Shown piece after piece: positions 13,886-25,190 of a stretch of DNA of 64,000 bases; within the stretch, counting starts at the first letter, position 1; the number at the start of each line of letters is the position of its first letter. A model generated the notes under the pieces. It saw only the letters and a program-made list of their open reading frames with translations. It did no database searches and was not told where the DNA came from. The position numbers and the translations under genes are program-made. Source of the DNA: Chamaecrista fasciculata (lineage: Eukaryota; Streptophyta; Magnoliopsida; Fabales; Fabaceae); assembly GCA_003254925.1 (NCBI GenBank), contig QANZ01028774.1, positions 36,226 to 100,225 on the forward strand, read 5' to 3'.

Positions 13886-13891
<6 letters not shown>
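6007..13891 (-). CDS. SPS4: Sucrose-phosphate synthase, class C (SPS4-like), complete
   Basis: Makes sucrose 6-phosphate from UDP-glucose and fructose 6-phosphate in the cytosol, the committed step of sucrose synthesis. Fourteen exons join in frame: 13891-13616, 13495-13406, 11481-11246, 10946-10883, 10798-~10600, 10170-9690, 9016-8885, 8644-8513, 8389-8213, 7898-7845, 7742-7680, 7458-6616, 6510-6383, 6283-6007. They give about 1050 residues, the normal family length. The start [18 protein letters not shown] is the standard SPS N-terminus. The GT-B donor-binding part has [14 protein letters not shown] (about 208-221), [11 protein letters not shown] (450-460) and the EX7E motif E606-E614 in EPFGLTVIE. 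The C-terminal phosphatase-like part has LLVIAADCY near 775, where the acidic DxD pair of true sucrose-phosphatase is not kept. [25 protein letters not shown] and LSELSEGEK match the Arabidopsis SPS4F class as I recall it rather than classes A or B. The segment at the light-dark regulatory serine of spinach SPS reads [10 protein letters not shown], so that control may differ. Confidence 0.95.
9095..9360. mobile_element. MULE-like MITE in SPS intron 6, copy A
   Basis: Begins GAGTAAACAT and ends ATGTTTACTC. The arms pair over roughly 40 bases (aattggtccttgaaagttac against its diverged complement). It is flanked by a perfect 9-base direct repeat AAAAAACAA at 9086-9094 and 9361-9369, the size made by Mutator-like transposases. 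There is no coding sequence. It lies in the intron between the exon ending RMV and the exon starting VIPPGMDF. Confidence 0.7.
9371..9639. mobile_element. MULE-like MITE in SPS intron 6, copy B
   Basis: Starts GAGTAAAATAAC, ends AATTTACTC, with long imperfect inverted arms (ccctaaattatatg and ggtccttgattta pair with the right end). It belongs to the same kind of element as copy A, one base beyond copy A's target duplication. The outer 9-base flanks (AAAAACAAA and AACAAACAA) agree only partly. The pair accounts for about 545 of the 673 bases in this intron. Confidence 0.6.
12596..13093 (+). mobile_element. Possible non-autonomous Helitron in SPS intron 2
   Basis: The right end shows an imperfect hairpin (TTTGCCTGTCC / GGCACGCAAA) followed after a few bases by CTTGTAG and then T, close to a Helitron 3' end. 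The left end begins at an AT-rich TCTATATATC stretch. The same GGCACGCAAAGCC hairpin sequence recurs in inverse orientation at 15458-15491. There is no Rep/helicase sequence, and the left boundary is a guess. Confidence 0.3.
12704..12853. repeat. Two-copy tandem repeat, period about 77
   Basis: Two diverged copies of a unit with an A-rich front, then CACCCCCACGTTC or CATCCCCCACGTTC, then a CATCCCA block and a run near CATT. The copies start near 12704 and 12781. It lies inside the candidate Helitron in SPS intron 2. Confidence 0.5.
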
Positions 13892-13952
<61 letters not shown>

Positions 13953-13953
13953 N
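13892..13953 (-). repeat. (GA)n microsatellite in the SPS 5' leader
   Basis: About 30 CT units on the + strand, read as GA on the coding strand, run directly into the SPS start codon (GAGAGATGGCAG). An N at 13953 closes the run, so its true length is uncertain. GA-rich leaders close to the start codon are frequent in plant genes. Confidence 0.85.
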
Positions 13954-15457
13954 CCGAATTCTATATAAATGTATATAAGTTTATGCTTTATAGATATATA
14001 TAAAAATTAGAGTTAATTATGCTACAAATAGTTTAAATTCTAATAAAATTTTTGGTTTTATATATATTCTCACTCATTCTCTTTTGTCTCTTATTTGTTG
14101 TTTGAAAAAAAAACATAAAATCAAAATAAAGCTTTACTATTTTAATTAACTAACAAAAATTTGGATTGTTTTTTTCAGGAATCTATTTCTTGTATAAGTG
14201 TACAAATTAATCAATCAAACCAGGTATGTATTTGTATCATTACAAGTCTATTTAGTGATTTATTATAATTTCTTATACCCAATATTCGCAAGAATTTGTT
14301 TTAAATTTAGTTTGTTAATAAAGAATATTTGTTTTAATAGAACTTTGCCTTGAAGAAGTATTTATTGATGCAAGTGAGACACATGTACATCACTAACACA
14401 AGTTATACATCATATATGACTAGTAGCTCAAAGCAACAGAATAATCAGATAATATTCTATATGAAGATTGGGATATTATACCTTCAATTCTTAGGGAATA
14501 TTTCACTTTAACTTTAGTTTTTACTACTGTCTTGGAATTGACTTTAAAAATTACAAAGTTAATTTATGGAGAACTTTCTTTTTTTGTTGCTTTTGAAAGG
14601 GATCGACAAGAGATACACTTTTGAGGATTTCATTTTTTTTTTCAACCGTTAAATGCAACCATTATGTGTTACTCACTTTACTCTTCCTTGATAACCTCTT
14701 ACTATTCTTCAAAATACTTTTAAATGATAAGATGTATATTATATGATTTTAAAGGTGAACTACTAAAAGATCTTAAAATCATATATAATAATATAAATTA
14801 ATATATAGTTCTTATTAGATTTAAAATTATGTATATACATCAAATTTCAGATAATATAAAACCAGAAATCAATCTCCTAATAAATATTTCACATTTTAAC
14901 ATGTTTCATTTGGTTATAGGATTAAAATAGTAATTCTTACAGATATATATATATATATATATTGCTTTTCTTTTATTTAATATTATTGTTCAAGAATAAA
15001 ATTAGCATGCATAATTAATGATTTATTATGGTTTATTTTCAAATGAGAGAGACGTGACTAAATCAATAAATTATCAATATAAAGTCGGTGTGGTATATAT
15101 TAATAAGGGATTATTCTTTTGGCATCTAAAGTATGATTTTGTTTTAGGCTAGTATGCTTATTGATGAAGAAACAGTGCAATTGATTGTGGTCTTGTCTCG
15201 ATGGAACACAAACAAAATAACCCTTTTTTGTCAATTACTTCATAATTCATATATATATATATATATATGTTTGTATGAAATTATTGCAGTCACACATAAT
15301 ATATTGACCAATATATTAATACATATGACAAGAACTGAAATGATTTAATTTGGGTTGGGGAAAAAAGTGACATGAAATAAATTCTTAATTTAAAAAAAAA
15401 AAAAGAATATGATTTTGCATGCTTCCTTGTATTACCATATATATATATATATATATA

Positions 15458-15491
15458 CTAGAGGCTTTGCGTGCCCTAACGGGCACGCAAA
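15458..15491 (-). mobile_element. Helitron-like 3' terminus
   Basis: Read on the minus strand: an 11-base perfect hairpin (TTTGCGTGCCC, 4-base loop, GGGCACGCAAA; 15466-15491), then GCCT, then CTAG at 15458, followed by T. A GC-rich hairpin a few bases before CTRR with an A/T target is the Helitron 3' signature. The body would lie to the right. Its 5' end is not defined. Confidence 0.35.
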
Positions 15492-16767
15492 TATATATGT
15501 AGAATAAATGAAGGACTAAATCGTTAACTCAGTAAAAAAGAATGGATCAAATAATAATTTTCCTCTTATTATTAATTTTGTACTATAGTTTTAAAATGTG
15601 GATGACCAGAAAGGGTGGAGCCATATAATATAAGATATGACCTATATATATCTTTTCTTTTTTGTTCATAATAGCCAATATAATAATACTAACCTCTTAT
15701 GCATTAGTGATTAAGAAGACGTTTGCACTAATTAACTAATTATTTATTGCCGTTAGATGCTCATTTCATCAATGTTTAATAAAAGAAAAGTTAGAATAAC
15801 TATAATACCAACTTCATATCTTATTCTTCTTCCTTTTTTTGGGTGCATCTGATACCTTAATTAAATTAAAGATTTAAAGGCCATGGGTTCAAAGCAACAA
15901 CATCCAAGCAAAGATTGACACTATAGTCATTGTAATTAAAGAAGTGAACTCAATAAGTAAGCAAAAGCAAAGAATCTTATTAAAGAAAGATTGGGAAATT
16001 AACAACAACAAAAAAATGTGAGGAAAAAGATAAAGTGAACAAGAGATAATTTAGAAACAAAAAAAAAAAAGAAACAAAGAATTAAAAATCAAAGGTTGTG
16101 AAAAGGAGATGCATCCTATGGTCATGAGTTGTGGAGAAGTTAACATCAAAAGCACAGAGAGATATATAAGTGTCAAGTGGACAAGCACTTAATTATATAT
16201 ATAAATATATATATAGCTAAAATTAAACCTAAATTTTGTGTGTAGCTACTAGCTACATGATGTTTAGGAAACTCCAAAGGGGTTAGGAGTCTATCCAAAA
16301 TTGCAGCCATAAGTTTTTCCCCACTTTATCTTCATCACTTTTAAAAACCTGTAAAGAAATATTTGCCACTCAACTTTTGACATTACAATAATTAGTTAAT
16401 TAGGGTTACTGACATGACATGTCAATATATATATATATATATAGAAGTTGAAAATTAAAGTTGTCAACAACTTTTGATCCTTTCTTAGGATTATATTATA
16501 TATATCTTAAATATAAAATGCTAATGAAAAGTTCCAGGTGTATACAAAAAGGGTGGAAACTGGCTTTGCTTTGTTAATCAAATATCAACTCAAGCCCTTA
16601 TAGCTCAAAATGGTTATACATTTACCATGGATCTAATTTTTTATTTTGTTTATGTATACTTAATCTACTATTTTATATTTCCTTATAAGAGAAATTATGT
16701 TAAGAATTATACGTAAAATTAAAAGGGTTTGTAAATTACTGTGATTAGGTAGTCATGATAACTTGAA

Positions 16768-16937
16768 GGGAGTGGATCTGCTCAATTATGAGAGTGATAA
16801 AGTACGGTGAAGTATGAATCTCAACTATCCATTCTATTTCTAGTTTTGTTCCCAATGATGATGGTTGAAGGAATGGATGGTTGAGATTCATACTTCACCA
16901 TACTTTATCATTCCCATAATTGAGCAGATCCACTCCC
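16768..16937. mobile_element. Near-perfect hairpin MITE, 170 bp
   Basis: Left arm 16768-16834 and right arm 16871-16937 are 67 bases each and complementary with about five mismatches, around a 36-base loop. Both ends read GGGAGTGGATCTGCTCAATT when taken outward-in. There is no coding capacity. The flanks (CTTGAA and GTACGG) show no clear target duplication. The low arm divergence suggests a recent insertion. A transcript would fold into a long duplex. Confidence 0.7.
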
Positions 16938-17619
16938 GTACGGCGTCATTGGACCAGTGTACCAATTCCATAAACTGTTAGAACATTTTCTCGAGTTTAA
17001 TGAAAAAAAAAATCGAAAAAAAATCGTCATTGACACAAAATGAGTTCTTCTAAGTTCCAATTGATATAGACCCAAAAATATGTTCTAACCATCGAAAGCT
17101 GAAGCTCTAAGGCAATCCTTCATGCGTTACAGTAAAATTTTAACAAATGTCAGGCTTTTTGTTCAGTTAATACTTAATAGTAAACAAGTTAGGGGATAAT
17201 GTTTTTGGAAAATTATAAAAACCCAAACCAACACATGCCAACATAATATTACTACTGCTCATTGAGTGTAAGTGAACTTCAAAATTCGCAAGCTACGCAT
17301 CACAAATTGAAGAGCCGTGTAAACCTTTAAATTTAAAGGATGAGATGAGATTTCGCCAATTGGTTGTGACACACTATAGAATCATCCTTATTCTATTATT
17401 TAAAGAGAACAACTCAATGCCAAAAATAAATAAAGAAATAAATAACACACAAATATGCTGACAATACTCTCATATAAGCATTTAATTATTGAGTACAGAA
17501 ATGAATATGAAATCGAACCTTTCCCACAATCAAACATACTGGATAATTACCTAAGTGTTCCAAAATTCACACATCTCCCAAATTACAGGTACATGGCTAA
17601 TAAGAGAGTTACAAATAGT

Positions 17620-20600
17620 TCATTTCCTAGTTTTATCAAGAACTTCAATGAATCTCTTGGGTACTCCATATTGGTCGATCAAATGCTTTGCTAAGTCATC
17701 GATCACTCCACCTTGAACCAAAACTTCATTACCTTTCTTACCTATAACAAAATTCAACAAATTACATATAAATAATATAATAAATATATACAATTGCATT
17801 AGATCAACAACAAACAAAAACTTCTGATAAACTAAAGATCAAAATGAAATAAGCAATATTTAACATGTATACTATATATAGGAGAAAAAAAAGCACCCAA
17901 ATGACATTACAATCATACATATGTGACAGAATTAGTAAGTTCTTTTTATTATTATCAAATAAAATACCTGGTAGTTCTGCAACAGTGGTACTGCAAGCAA
18001 ATTTCTTCTGCAATTCTGATGCTAATGATTCAGCATCTATTAGAAAAGTTTCCATACCAGAAAGTTTGGTCACCTTCTTATTCCCTTGCCGACGTTCTGT
18101 TACAATCTGAATTGTTTTAATGGCACCTTTACGGATCACTGATTCACCTCCTCTTTTCACAACATGGTGAGGTTGCATACGACCTATAAAAATTGAACTC
18201 AAGTCTTTCTTGTGAATTTCTGTAGGATATGTTGCTCCTTTCTTAATGGCCCCCTTGAACAGTGCATCACATAACACCACATCTAGAACAACAATGGACT
18301 TATTTGTTGGCTTCACAAGAGATTCCTTTTCAACGTATTTGAAAACAATATCAGAAGCTTCAGAAGCACTATAAAGGTTCCCTATGTCTGCTCCTACTGC
18401 TGAAAATATGGGATTGACATGTGTACTTGGTTTATAGATTTCGGCAACTTCAAGAGGTTTGGATGTACGATTTTCATTAGCAACATTAACGTTTGGCTGA
18501 TCAGTTTTCTCAGCCGACCTTTTTTCTGGCTTGAAGGATGAATACTCAACATGTTTTCTATTAACTGACAATAGCATGGTCTCCTTTTTATATTTGTCTT
18601 CTTTCACTGAAATCTGTACAAAATGTGAATACACACATGAAGAAAGAATCTAAAATAAGTAGTGCAGATGCATCAATCACAAAGACTTCTCAAAATCAAT
18701 TAATTTGCCTGAAATTATTAACTATAATAAATAACTAACTTTTAAATCATTCCCTTTAAAATGAAAACTATTCCTGAAGTTGACTTCAGCTGCTAAAATG
18801 GTGACCATTTCTTCAAATAGAGTTTAACATCACCAACCATCACCAGGAGTTTTACAAAATCTATATTATACAATTCACGGAGAAAGTTCTCATTACTATA
18901 TAGTATGTACCCAATTTTCAATTTAGTTTGTGTCACATTAACAATTGAGAAATTTCAGTCATAACAACTTCTAGATCTATATTTATAGACCTAACAAAAC
19001 TACCCCACTTAGACTACCTTTGAGCCATTGCAATTTTTAATGAATATTACTACCCCACTTAGACTGCTTGGTATAAAAGTTGTTCTTCAGTCATAGTGGA
19101 TTAGATATCTAACATTTCCACGAGGCTACAAACTAAGAGAATATTACTTTAATACAGCATCCTTACAGGGAAAACCTCATTTACCAAGGAGAAAAGCAAC
19201 CAAATAATCAAAGTTCAGCAACATAGAACATTTTGTAGCTCTGTTTTTGTGATCTTAAACAAAATACAATATTCAAGTTTCATATTAGTAGGCTTCCATT
19301 AATTATCTACTTCTGAGAGCATAAAGGGAAAGGAGTAGATAACACACCAAGCCAGAGGAAGACTTCGCTTGTAACCACTTTGACAGTTTCTTGTGCGATG
19401 ATTTTTTTATGTCTAGAGTCATTCCTGAAGGCCTACATGGCAAGACATGATTTGACCTGTGACAATAAGAAACATCTATTAGGAAACTTTGGGGCAACAA
19501 AAAATGAGGCTTTGTAGGTGTAGTAACTTCTTTCAATCATCTCAGGTTTCAATTAGGCATTGCACAAATAATATGTAAGCCAGCATACGTTGTCATTCCA
19601 CTAGCTCAAGCCTTGGTTAGCAGCTTATCCAACTCGCCTAACCTCTAAAAATCATCAATTTATGATATCTTTCCACTAATCTTTAAAAATGTATGTCTAG
19701 GCAAACTTTGTTTTGATAGAACCAATTGATCAAGTGTATGTCCCTCCCGTCTGCATTAGTATTAAGAAAATGCTGTAGAAACTGTCTCCCCTATTTGAGA
19801 TCCATAAGACATGAATTTTGCTTATTTTTCATAAGTTCTCAGCAACTGGAAAAAGAAAATCATAAACAATGTTGAAAGTGGAGGTAAAATAAAATTTCAG
19901 ATTTTCAATTTAAAATGAACATAATCTGCAAAAATATAAAAGCCCTTTCAAGGACAGATTCCTCCATTCACTAGGCCACACCATGTCAGTTATGCACCAG
20001 ACTACTAGAGACAAATGGCCGATTTGACTGACAATGCACACTGGACAAGTGTCAAGAACCAACATTACCACAAAAATAGAGATCAATAGAGGCCTCCAAT
20101 AAAAGGCTTCCATAAACTATTGCAACAAGAATATTTGCTAGCACATGAAATCATAATTCAACCAAGATTCATAAAGGCACTTAATTGAGAGTTTCTTTAT
20201 TTCTACGTTTATTTTCTAAAGTTCAAAGAATACAGTTTCTAAGTGATACACACCTAGGTCATTATCAAGCAACCAAGTATCAGGGTCAACCATCCTCTAC
20301 CATTTTTATGACATAGCTAAGATAAGGTGAAGTGACAACCCTTATAACTGCTGCTCAGATTGAACTTAGAGCACCCTCATCCCATTAGGAGTGTACTCCA
20401 TACTAGCATGTAATAAGTTCATAATTAAGAATCACCTTAATGAATGTAACTTTCATTAAAAACTTCTGAACTGAACACCTTAAACATTAATTTGCTGGTT
20501 TTTTTTGGTCAATTTGTTCACAAGCATTCTTTGACTTGTTTTACAAGGTTAGGAGCTGGGGATAAAGAGAAAGATAGAAAGCATAGATATTGTATATTCT

Positions 20601-23441
20601 ACCATAGAGTGCTTCCAGGCATGGGAAGGTCTTTATCTTTGACTGTTGTATGTAGTGCTTGCAGAAGGCACTTATCTAACAGTGAATCTAGGTCTGCAGT
20701 TGATAGATTGGGTTGGTCATTTGGCTCATCAGCAGAGCCGGCATCAGGTAACTTCAAATCTCCCACACCTGCAGTTATTTCATTTGTGGAATCATTTGCA
20801 TCATCATTTGGTGTTGTTAAGGCAGGGACAGACTCAGCTTGTAGATCATTAACATCCAGGGATTCCACCCCAATATTGCTATCAGTGTTGTTCTGTTGAG
20901 CACTTGAAGTCCCACAATCACCCTCAGTTGAATCAGAAGTCTGAAAAGATGATAATGTCGAAGGATCCTCAAACACAGCATCCTCAAGAAAACCTGCATT
21001 GGGCACATAACGATTCTCAACTGATTCCCTGCAAATACAGCCATGCAAAAAATAAAAATGTCAATCATGACAAACTCCCTAAAATTTAATCAATTAAAGA
21101 GTCAGGCTCCAGCTATACTTGCCAAAGCAAATCACCGTAATAGTGAGTTATTCTTAATGCCTTCCCTCGTAAACCGGCTTTTAATGCTTCAGCGCTGCTC
21201 ATTGTGGTACTACCCACCTTCACAGAGATAAAAAAATTTTAACCAGCTTATGAGAATTGATTGTAAAATCTACCAGAGGTTAACAAAAAAAGAAAAGTCA
21301 TACCGCAATTGGAGCAGGATTTCCTGGTACTTTCACTGCCCATGGCTCCCCTGATACAAATGATGGAAGACCTTCAGGAGGTACATTTATACCTGGAAAC
21401 ATCAAGTCTGCTCCTCCAATAACAAACCGAGAAACCTCACCACCCTTCAACATGAAAGCAGGCAGTAGTTCGGGGACCTTCCAGAGAGCATAAACTGCAT
21501 GGACAGAAACCAAAAAGAAGAAAAGAAGATTATAAAGAGAGCACGAACTCTTAATTCAACACATTCTAAAATCATAATGTCCATGTTAGATGTTCGTTAA
21601 GGACTGTATTGGATTTAAGAGTGCTACAATAATACACATAATCAGATATTAGCTAAATACACACTGACATAGAATTAAAAGCAGTCAATTTTAGGAGCAC
21701 AGAGGCTGTTGCTGATTTTAATATCCTTCCTGTACTAGAGTAACTTTTGAGAAACTTGAGTAACAAAATCAAGCCCAAAAAGAAAAGGGGGAAAATATCG
21801 TACACATACCTGTAGGAAATATGTCTGAGCCCCGCCCATCAACATCAAAGAACATTGGAAAGCCTCCCTCCACACTGTATACATGTACTCGGTTTTGAAA
21901 CTTCGCTACCGTTATCTCTGCCTGGTTTGTTTAATTAAGGCAATAAAGCAAATGAGTATAGTTGATTACTCCATAATTGACTCATTATTACATTAATAAC
22001 TTAGTTTCCAGGAGAAAGAAAGCGACAAGTAAGAAGCAAAGCTGTTTCCTTGTTTTATCTTTCCTTTCCCAAGCTGTAGCCCTAATTAAATGCAAACCAA
22101 AGACATGCACAGCCCCAGTGTCGTTAAGAGCTAAAGCAAGGTGCAATTTTTGAAGCCAACGCCTCATACACCATCTGAGGTATTGGCTTCACTCAGGGGC
22201 TGCCAAGGCGAGCGCCGAACCATCCTAACCCCCAGCTAAGTGCATACGCCCGAAAAAGTATTCCCTCACTTTTAGGAGAAGAAAGTGACTACAATTATGG
22301 ATTGGAATTTGTGGTTCGAAATCAGATGTTTAAACTTAATTTAGGGATATTCCCTTTGTATTTTGTTTTCGGGTATTATACACTTTGTGTGCACTTTAAG
22401 CTCTACAGTTTTATATATAACTCCAATTCCTCAATGATTGCGATCATTATAGTAAATTATGATTCAATACTCATTATATTAGAACTTAAAATTGCCAATT
22501 TAAAAATAAATGTTGTTACAAGTTTACATCTGTTTATGTTTGTTCATAGAGCATATTTCTAGCAATTTGCATCCTGTTACAACAACTTATTTCATTTAGG
22601 TGTGCGCCTTTCCATTGCCTCTCGCCTAAGGCATTTTAAGGGCTTGGTGCCATTTGCCTTAGACTACCATGCACAGCACTAAACCAAAAAAACTGTTCAC
22701 TAGAGCATATAAGAAAGGAAAAAGGAGAAAATTTTAATTATGATAGTTAAGCTTTTGAACTAATGATGAGATAGGTAGGAATTAAGTTATAACTTAATCA
22801 CAGTAGCTTGATGGATTGGGAGGGAAATACAACAGAAAAAAAAACTCGCGGAGTACAGGTTGCCATCATTAAGAAAGAGCGGTCACTCTCCAAAAATTGA
22901 TGACTATGATGCAAATAACGAAAATAAGAATAACAGAGAAAGAAGAGACTTGAGCAGAAAATTTTGTGGACAGCCATCAGAAAAACTTTCAAATCAATCA
23001 GAGCTTACAAATTATAGAATATCTAAACAATGGTCCATTAGCATGTATAAATACACGGTATAAACAATAACGGTTAATATGAACAAACCAAAATGGCAGA
23101 GTCTGAATTTCTAAGAAGATGATTGAAATGGTAGAATAGAAAATTAACACCGTAAACAAAATTCATTCAAATAAGGCATTAGAAAGGAGTTAATTGGCAG
23201 AGTTGTTAACAACTATGAATGCCAGAAACCTGAATCACGAAGTGGATTGAGAAAACTGTGCATTTATATGAAACATATAAAAAGGGTTTGAATAGAATAA
23301 AGAAACCTTGGGAGGAAGAAGGGCGTCTAAGTCGGAATCAGAAGCTCGTGGGAATTTGTCTTTGACGGTTCGTTTGAGCTTCTTTCGATCAGCACCTGAT
23401 AATCTCTGATGTGACTTTGCCTCAACTGCCTTCTTGAACAT
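17620..23441 (-). CDS. EIF2D: Eukaryotic translation initiation factor 2D (ligatin), complete
   Basis: eIF2D can place initiator and other tRNAs in the ribosomal P site without GTP, and helps release tRNA and mRNA from 40S subunits during recycling. Eight exons: 23441-23307, 21921-21810, 21494-21304, 21217-21123, 21028-20603, 19456-19348, 18613-17968, 17741-17620, giving 611 residues. The N-terminus MFKKAVEAKSHQRLSGADRK is typical. An MCT1-like/PUA part (about 1-175) contains KVPELLPAFMLKGG and GADLMFPGI. An acidic low-complexity linker (about 190-300) follows, then a winged-helix/SWIB part (about 305-470) and a C-terminal SUI1 domain (about 495-611) with GAIKTIQIVTERRQGNKKVTKL. The intron after exon 4 starts with GC (GCAAGT, 21122-21121); only this donor keeps the frame (LLW-ESVEN). 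Intron 1 holds a transposon. Confidence 0.95.
22114..22667. mobile_element. Non-autonomous DNA transposon in eIF2D intron 1
   Basis: A 554-base segment is flanked by a 10-base direct repeat CATGCACAGC (22104-22113 and 22668-22677). Its ends are weakly inverted (GCTAAAGCAAGGTGC on the left, GCACCAAGCCC inside the reverse of the right end), and both ends are rich in gcgcc/gcct motifs unlike the AT-rich middle. A 9-10 base duplication suggests a Mutator-like element. A small SINE-like origin is less likely, as I see no A and B boxes. Confidence 0.55.
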
Positions 23442-23611
23442 CTTTCTTCTCTGTATGAGAGAGAGGGAGAGAGAGACGAAGTTTGAAACCAGAGCGAGAA
23501 AGCTTCACTACAGAGAGCTGGAGAAAGTTCTGGAAAAACAACAATGGCGAATTAGCATTTAGCGGCACCAGAAACGAACGTTTTGCTAATTTCACTTTTT
23601 TCTTTTAAAAA

Positions 23612-23775
23612 AAAAAGCTTAGGTGAGTTGGACCCGAAAAGTCGAAAACTCACCAAGGCCCAGGCATGACTCCAGCGCCCCAGACGTCGCCTACATTGGC
23701 AGCAGAATTCGAACTCACGACCTTATGAGTTATGAGTTGACTTCTTATCAACTGGACCAATCTTTGTTGGCTCTC
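23612..23775 (-). mobile_element. tRNA-derived SINE
   Basis: On the minus strand a tRNA-like head has an A box (TTGGTCCAGTTGATAAG) and a B box (GAGTTCGAATTC, 23705-23716) at normal spacing. A short unrelated body and a run of T at the 3' end follow (23612-23620 region). Plant SINEs ending in T runs resemble the Au type. It lies about 170 bases upstream of the eIF2D start. Confidence 0.5.
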
Positions 23776-23938
23776 TTTTATTTTTCTTCTTTTGTATTAA
23801 CAAAAATTGGTTTAGTTGTTGTTACTAAAAATAAAAAATGGTTCTGGTTGCTAAATAATTATAATCGCAAAGGAAAAAGTAACAATTTAATTTAAGTTGA
23901 AACTTAATTTTGATCCATGTAACCATGTTTGGCCTCTT

Positions 23939-25190
23939 TTTTTTTGGTAAATAAGAAAGAAATGACAAAAACGGAAAGAGACTACGGGGCCAACGATTCC
24001 ATCAAAGAAACAGACTCAGCTTCATCCATAAGCAAGTATTGAATAGCATGCGGCTGCGTACAGAAGTCTTGAAATTGGCAATCCAAGCGATGAGCTAGCT
24101 TGGCAAGCAAGTCTACCACCTTGTTAGCACTCCGAGCAACACGATTGAATCTCACCTCCCAATCCATATCCATTAACTGGTAGATACGTTCAATAAAAGT
24201 ATAACAAGGATGCAGAGGATGAGTTTTCCGGTTCACAAGATTATAAGCAAGCAATGAGTCATTCTCAATGACAACTCTCAAAGCCTTGACCTTCCACGCC
24301 AACTCCAACCCATTAGCATCACGAGCCACACCCACACACGACACCTGATCCTTCAACCTCTCGACCCAAGACCCATCCACATTCACCTTCAATCAGTCAG
24401 CCTCCAGCTTCATCTAGCTAGTCAAATCATAAAGATGTTAAGAGGACAGAGTACGATGTTGTTGGATATCAAGAAAAGCTTCCTTAGCCAAACGCGTTCT
24501 ATGCATATTGATTAACAAAGGATGGAAGATCAATTTTCCCTTGGAAGATCATATCATTCCTCCATCTCCAAAACGACCAACACGTCGTGGCAAAAATATC
24601 TCAGGGAATATCAAACGCACCATAATTCTTCTTCATATTCATGTTAAGCCAATTCTGCAAGTCAAGATTAAAGAATTTAGGCCAAACAGAGGGTCTAACC
24701 AACCTAAGCCAAGAGTTTTTAATCGTAGAACAATCCCGATGGGCGTGCAACACATCCTCCGAAGCTTCCCCACATCGAACACAATCAGCATGGCTCGCAA
24801 TGCCTCTGAGCATACGCTCCTGATTAGTGAGAAGTTTACCATGAGCACAAAGCCACATAAAGGACTTAACCCTTTGAGGACAATGAATCTTCCAAATATT
24901 CTTCCACAAAATTGAACGGTGATCCTAAGATTCACCAACAATAGCTCTGTAGCAAGAATTCACAGTAAACTTCTCATCCTTAGTAAACTTCCAAGCAATC
25001 CTGTCATAAATGGAGTTAATTCTAGGGGGAACCATGGCGAGAATCCTGTCACCGATATCCTTAGGAAGAAGGTTGGCCAAACGATCCCAGTCACAACACT
25101 CGCAACTTCACTCAGCTTATCACAACCAGGTACCCACTCATCCTCCCAAAAACGCACAGTCTGACCCTTCCTGATCCTCCAATGCAACCA
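23939..25190 (-). mobile_element. 5'-truncated L1-type LINE, 3' portion
   Basis: The minus strand encodes the end of a plant L1 ORF2. First is a segment like WRIRKGQTVRFWEDEWVPG (25187-24960), then a zf-RVT-like part with FMWLCAHGKLLTN and CVRCGEASEDVLH (24909-24601), then an RNase H part with VNVDGSW, IENDSLL and NKVVDLLAKLAH (24392-23982). It ends in a run of A (T on the + strand, 23940-23948). The reverse transcriptase itself is missing. The three parts lie in two different frames, so at least two frameshifts have occurred. It is not functional. Confidence 0.85.

Larger units (their letters stand above)
13954..17619. other. AT-rich spacer upstream of SPS, no gene seen
   Basis: About 3.7 kb between the SPS start and the 3' end of eIF2D. 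It must hold the SPS promoter; a TATATAA-type stretch lies just upstream of the GA run near 13963-13972. Several (AT)n runs occur (14940, 15250, 15440, 16430). The open frames here are short, low in complexity and without motifs. A Helitron-like end and a hairpin MITE inside are listed separately. Confidence 0.6.

Noticed and set aside
13598-14003. Frames of SLSLSL repeats near the SPS start
   Set aside because: They are translations of the (CT)n microsatellite and the antisense of SPS exon 1.
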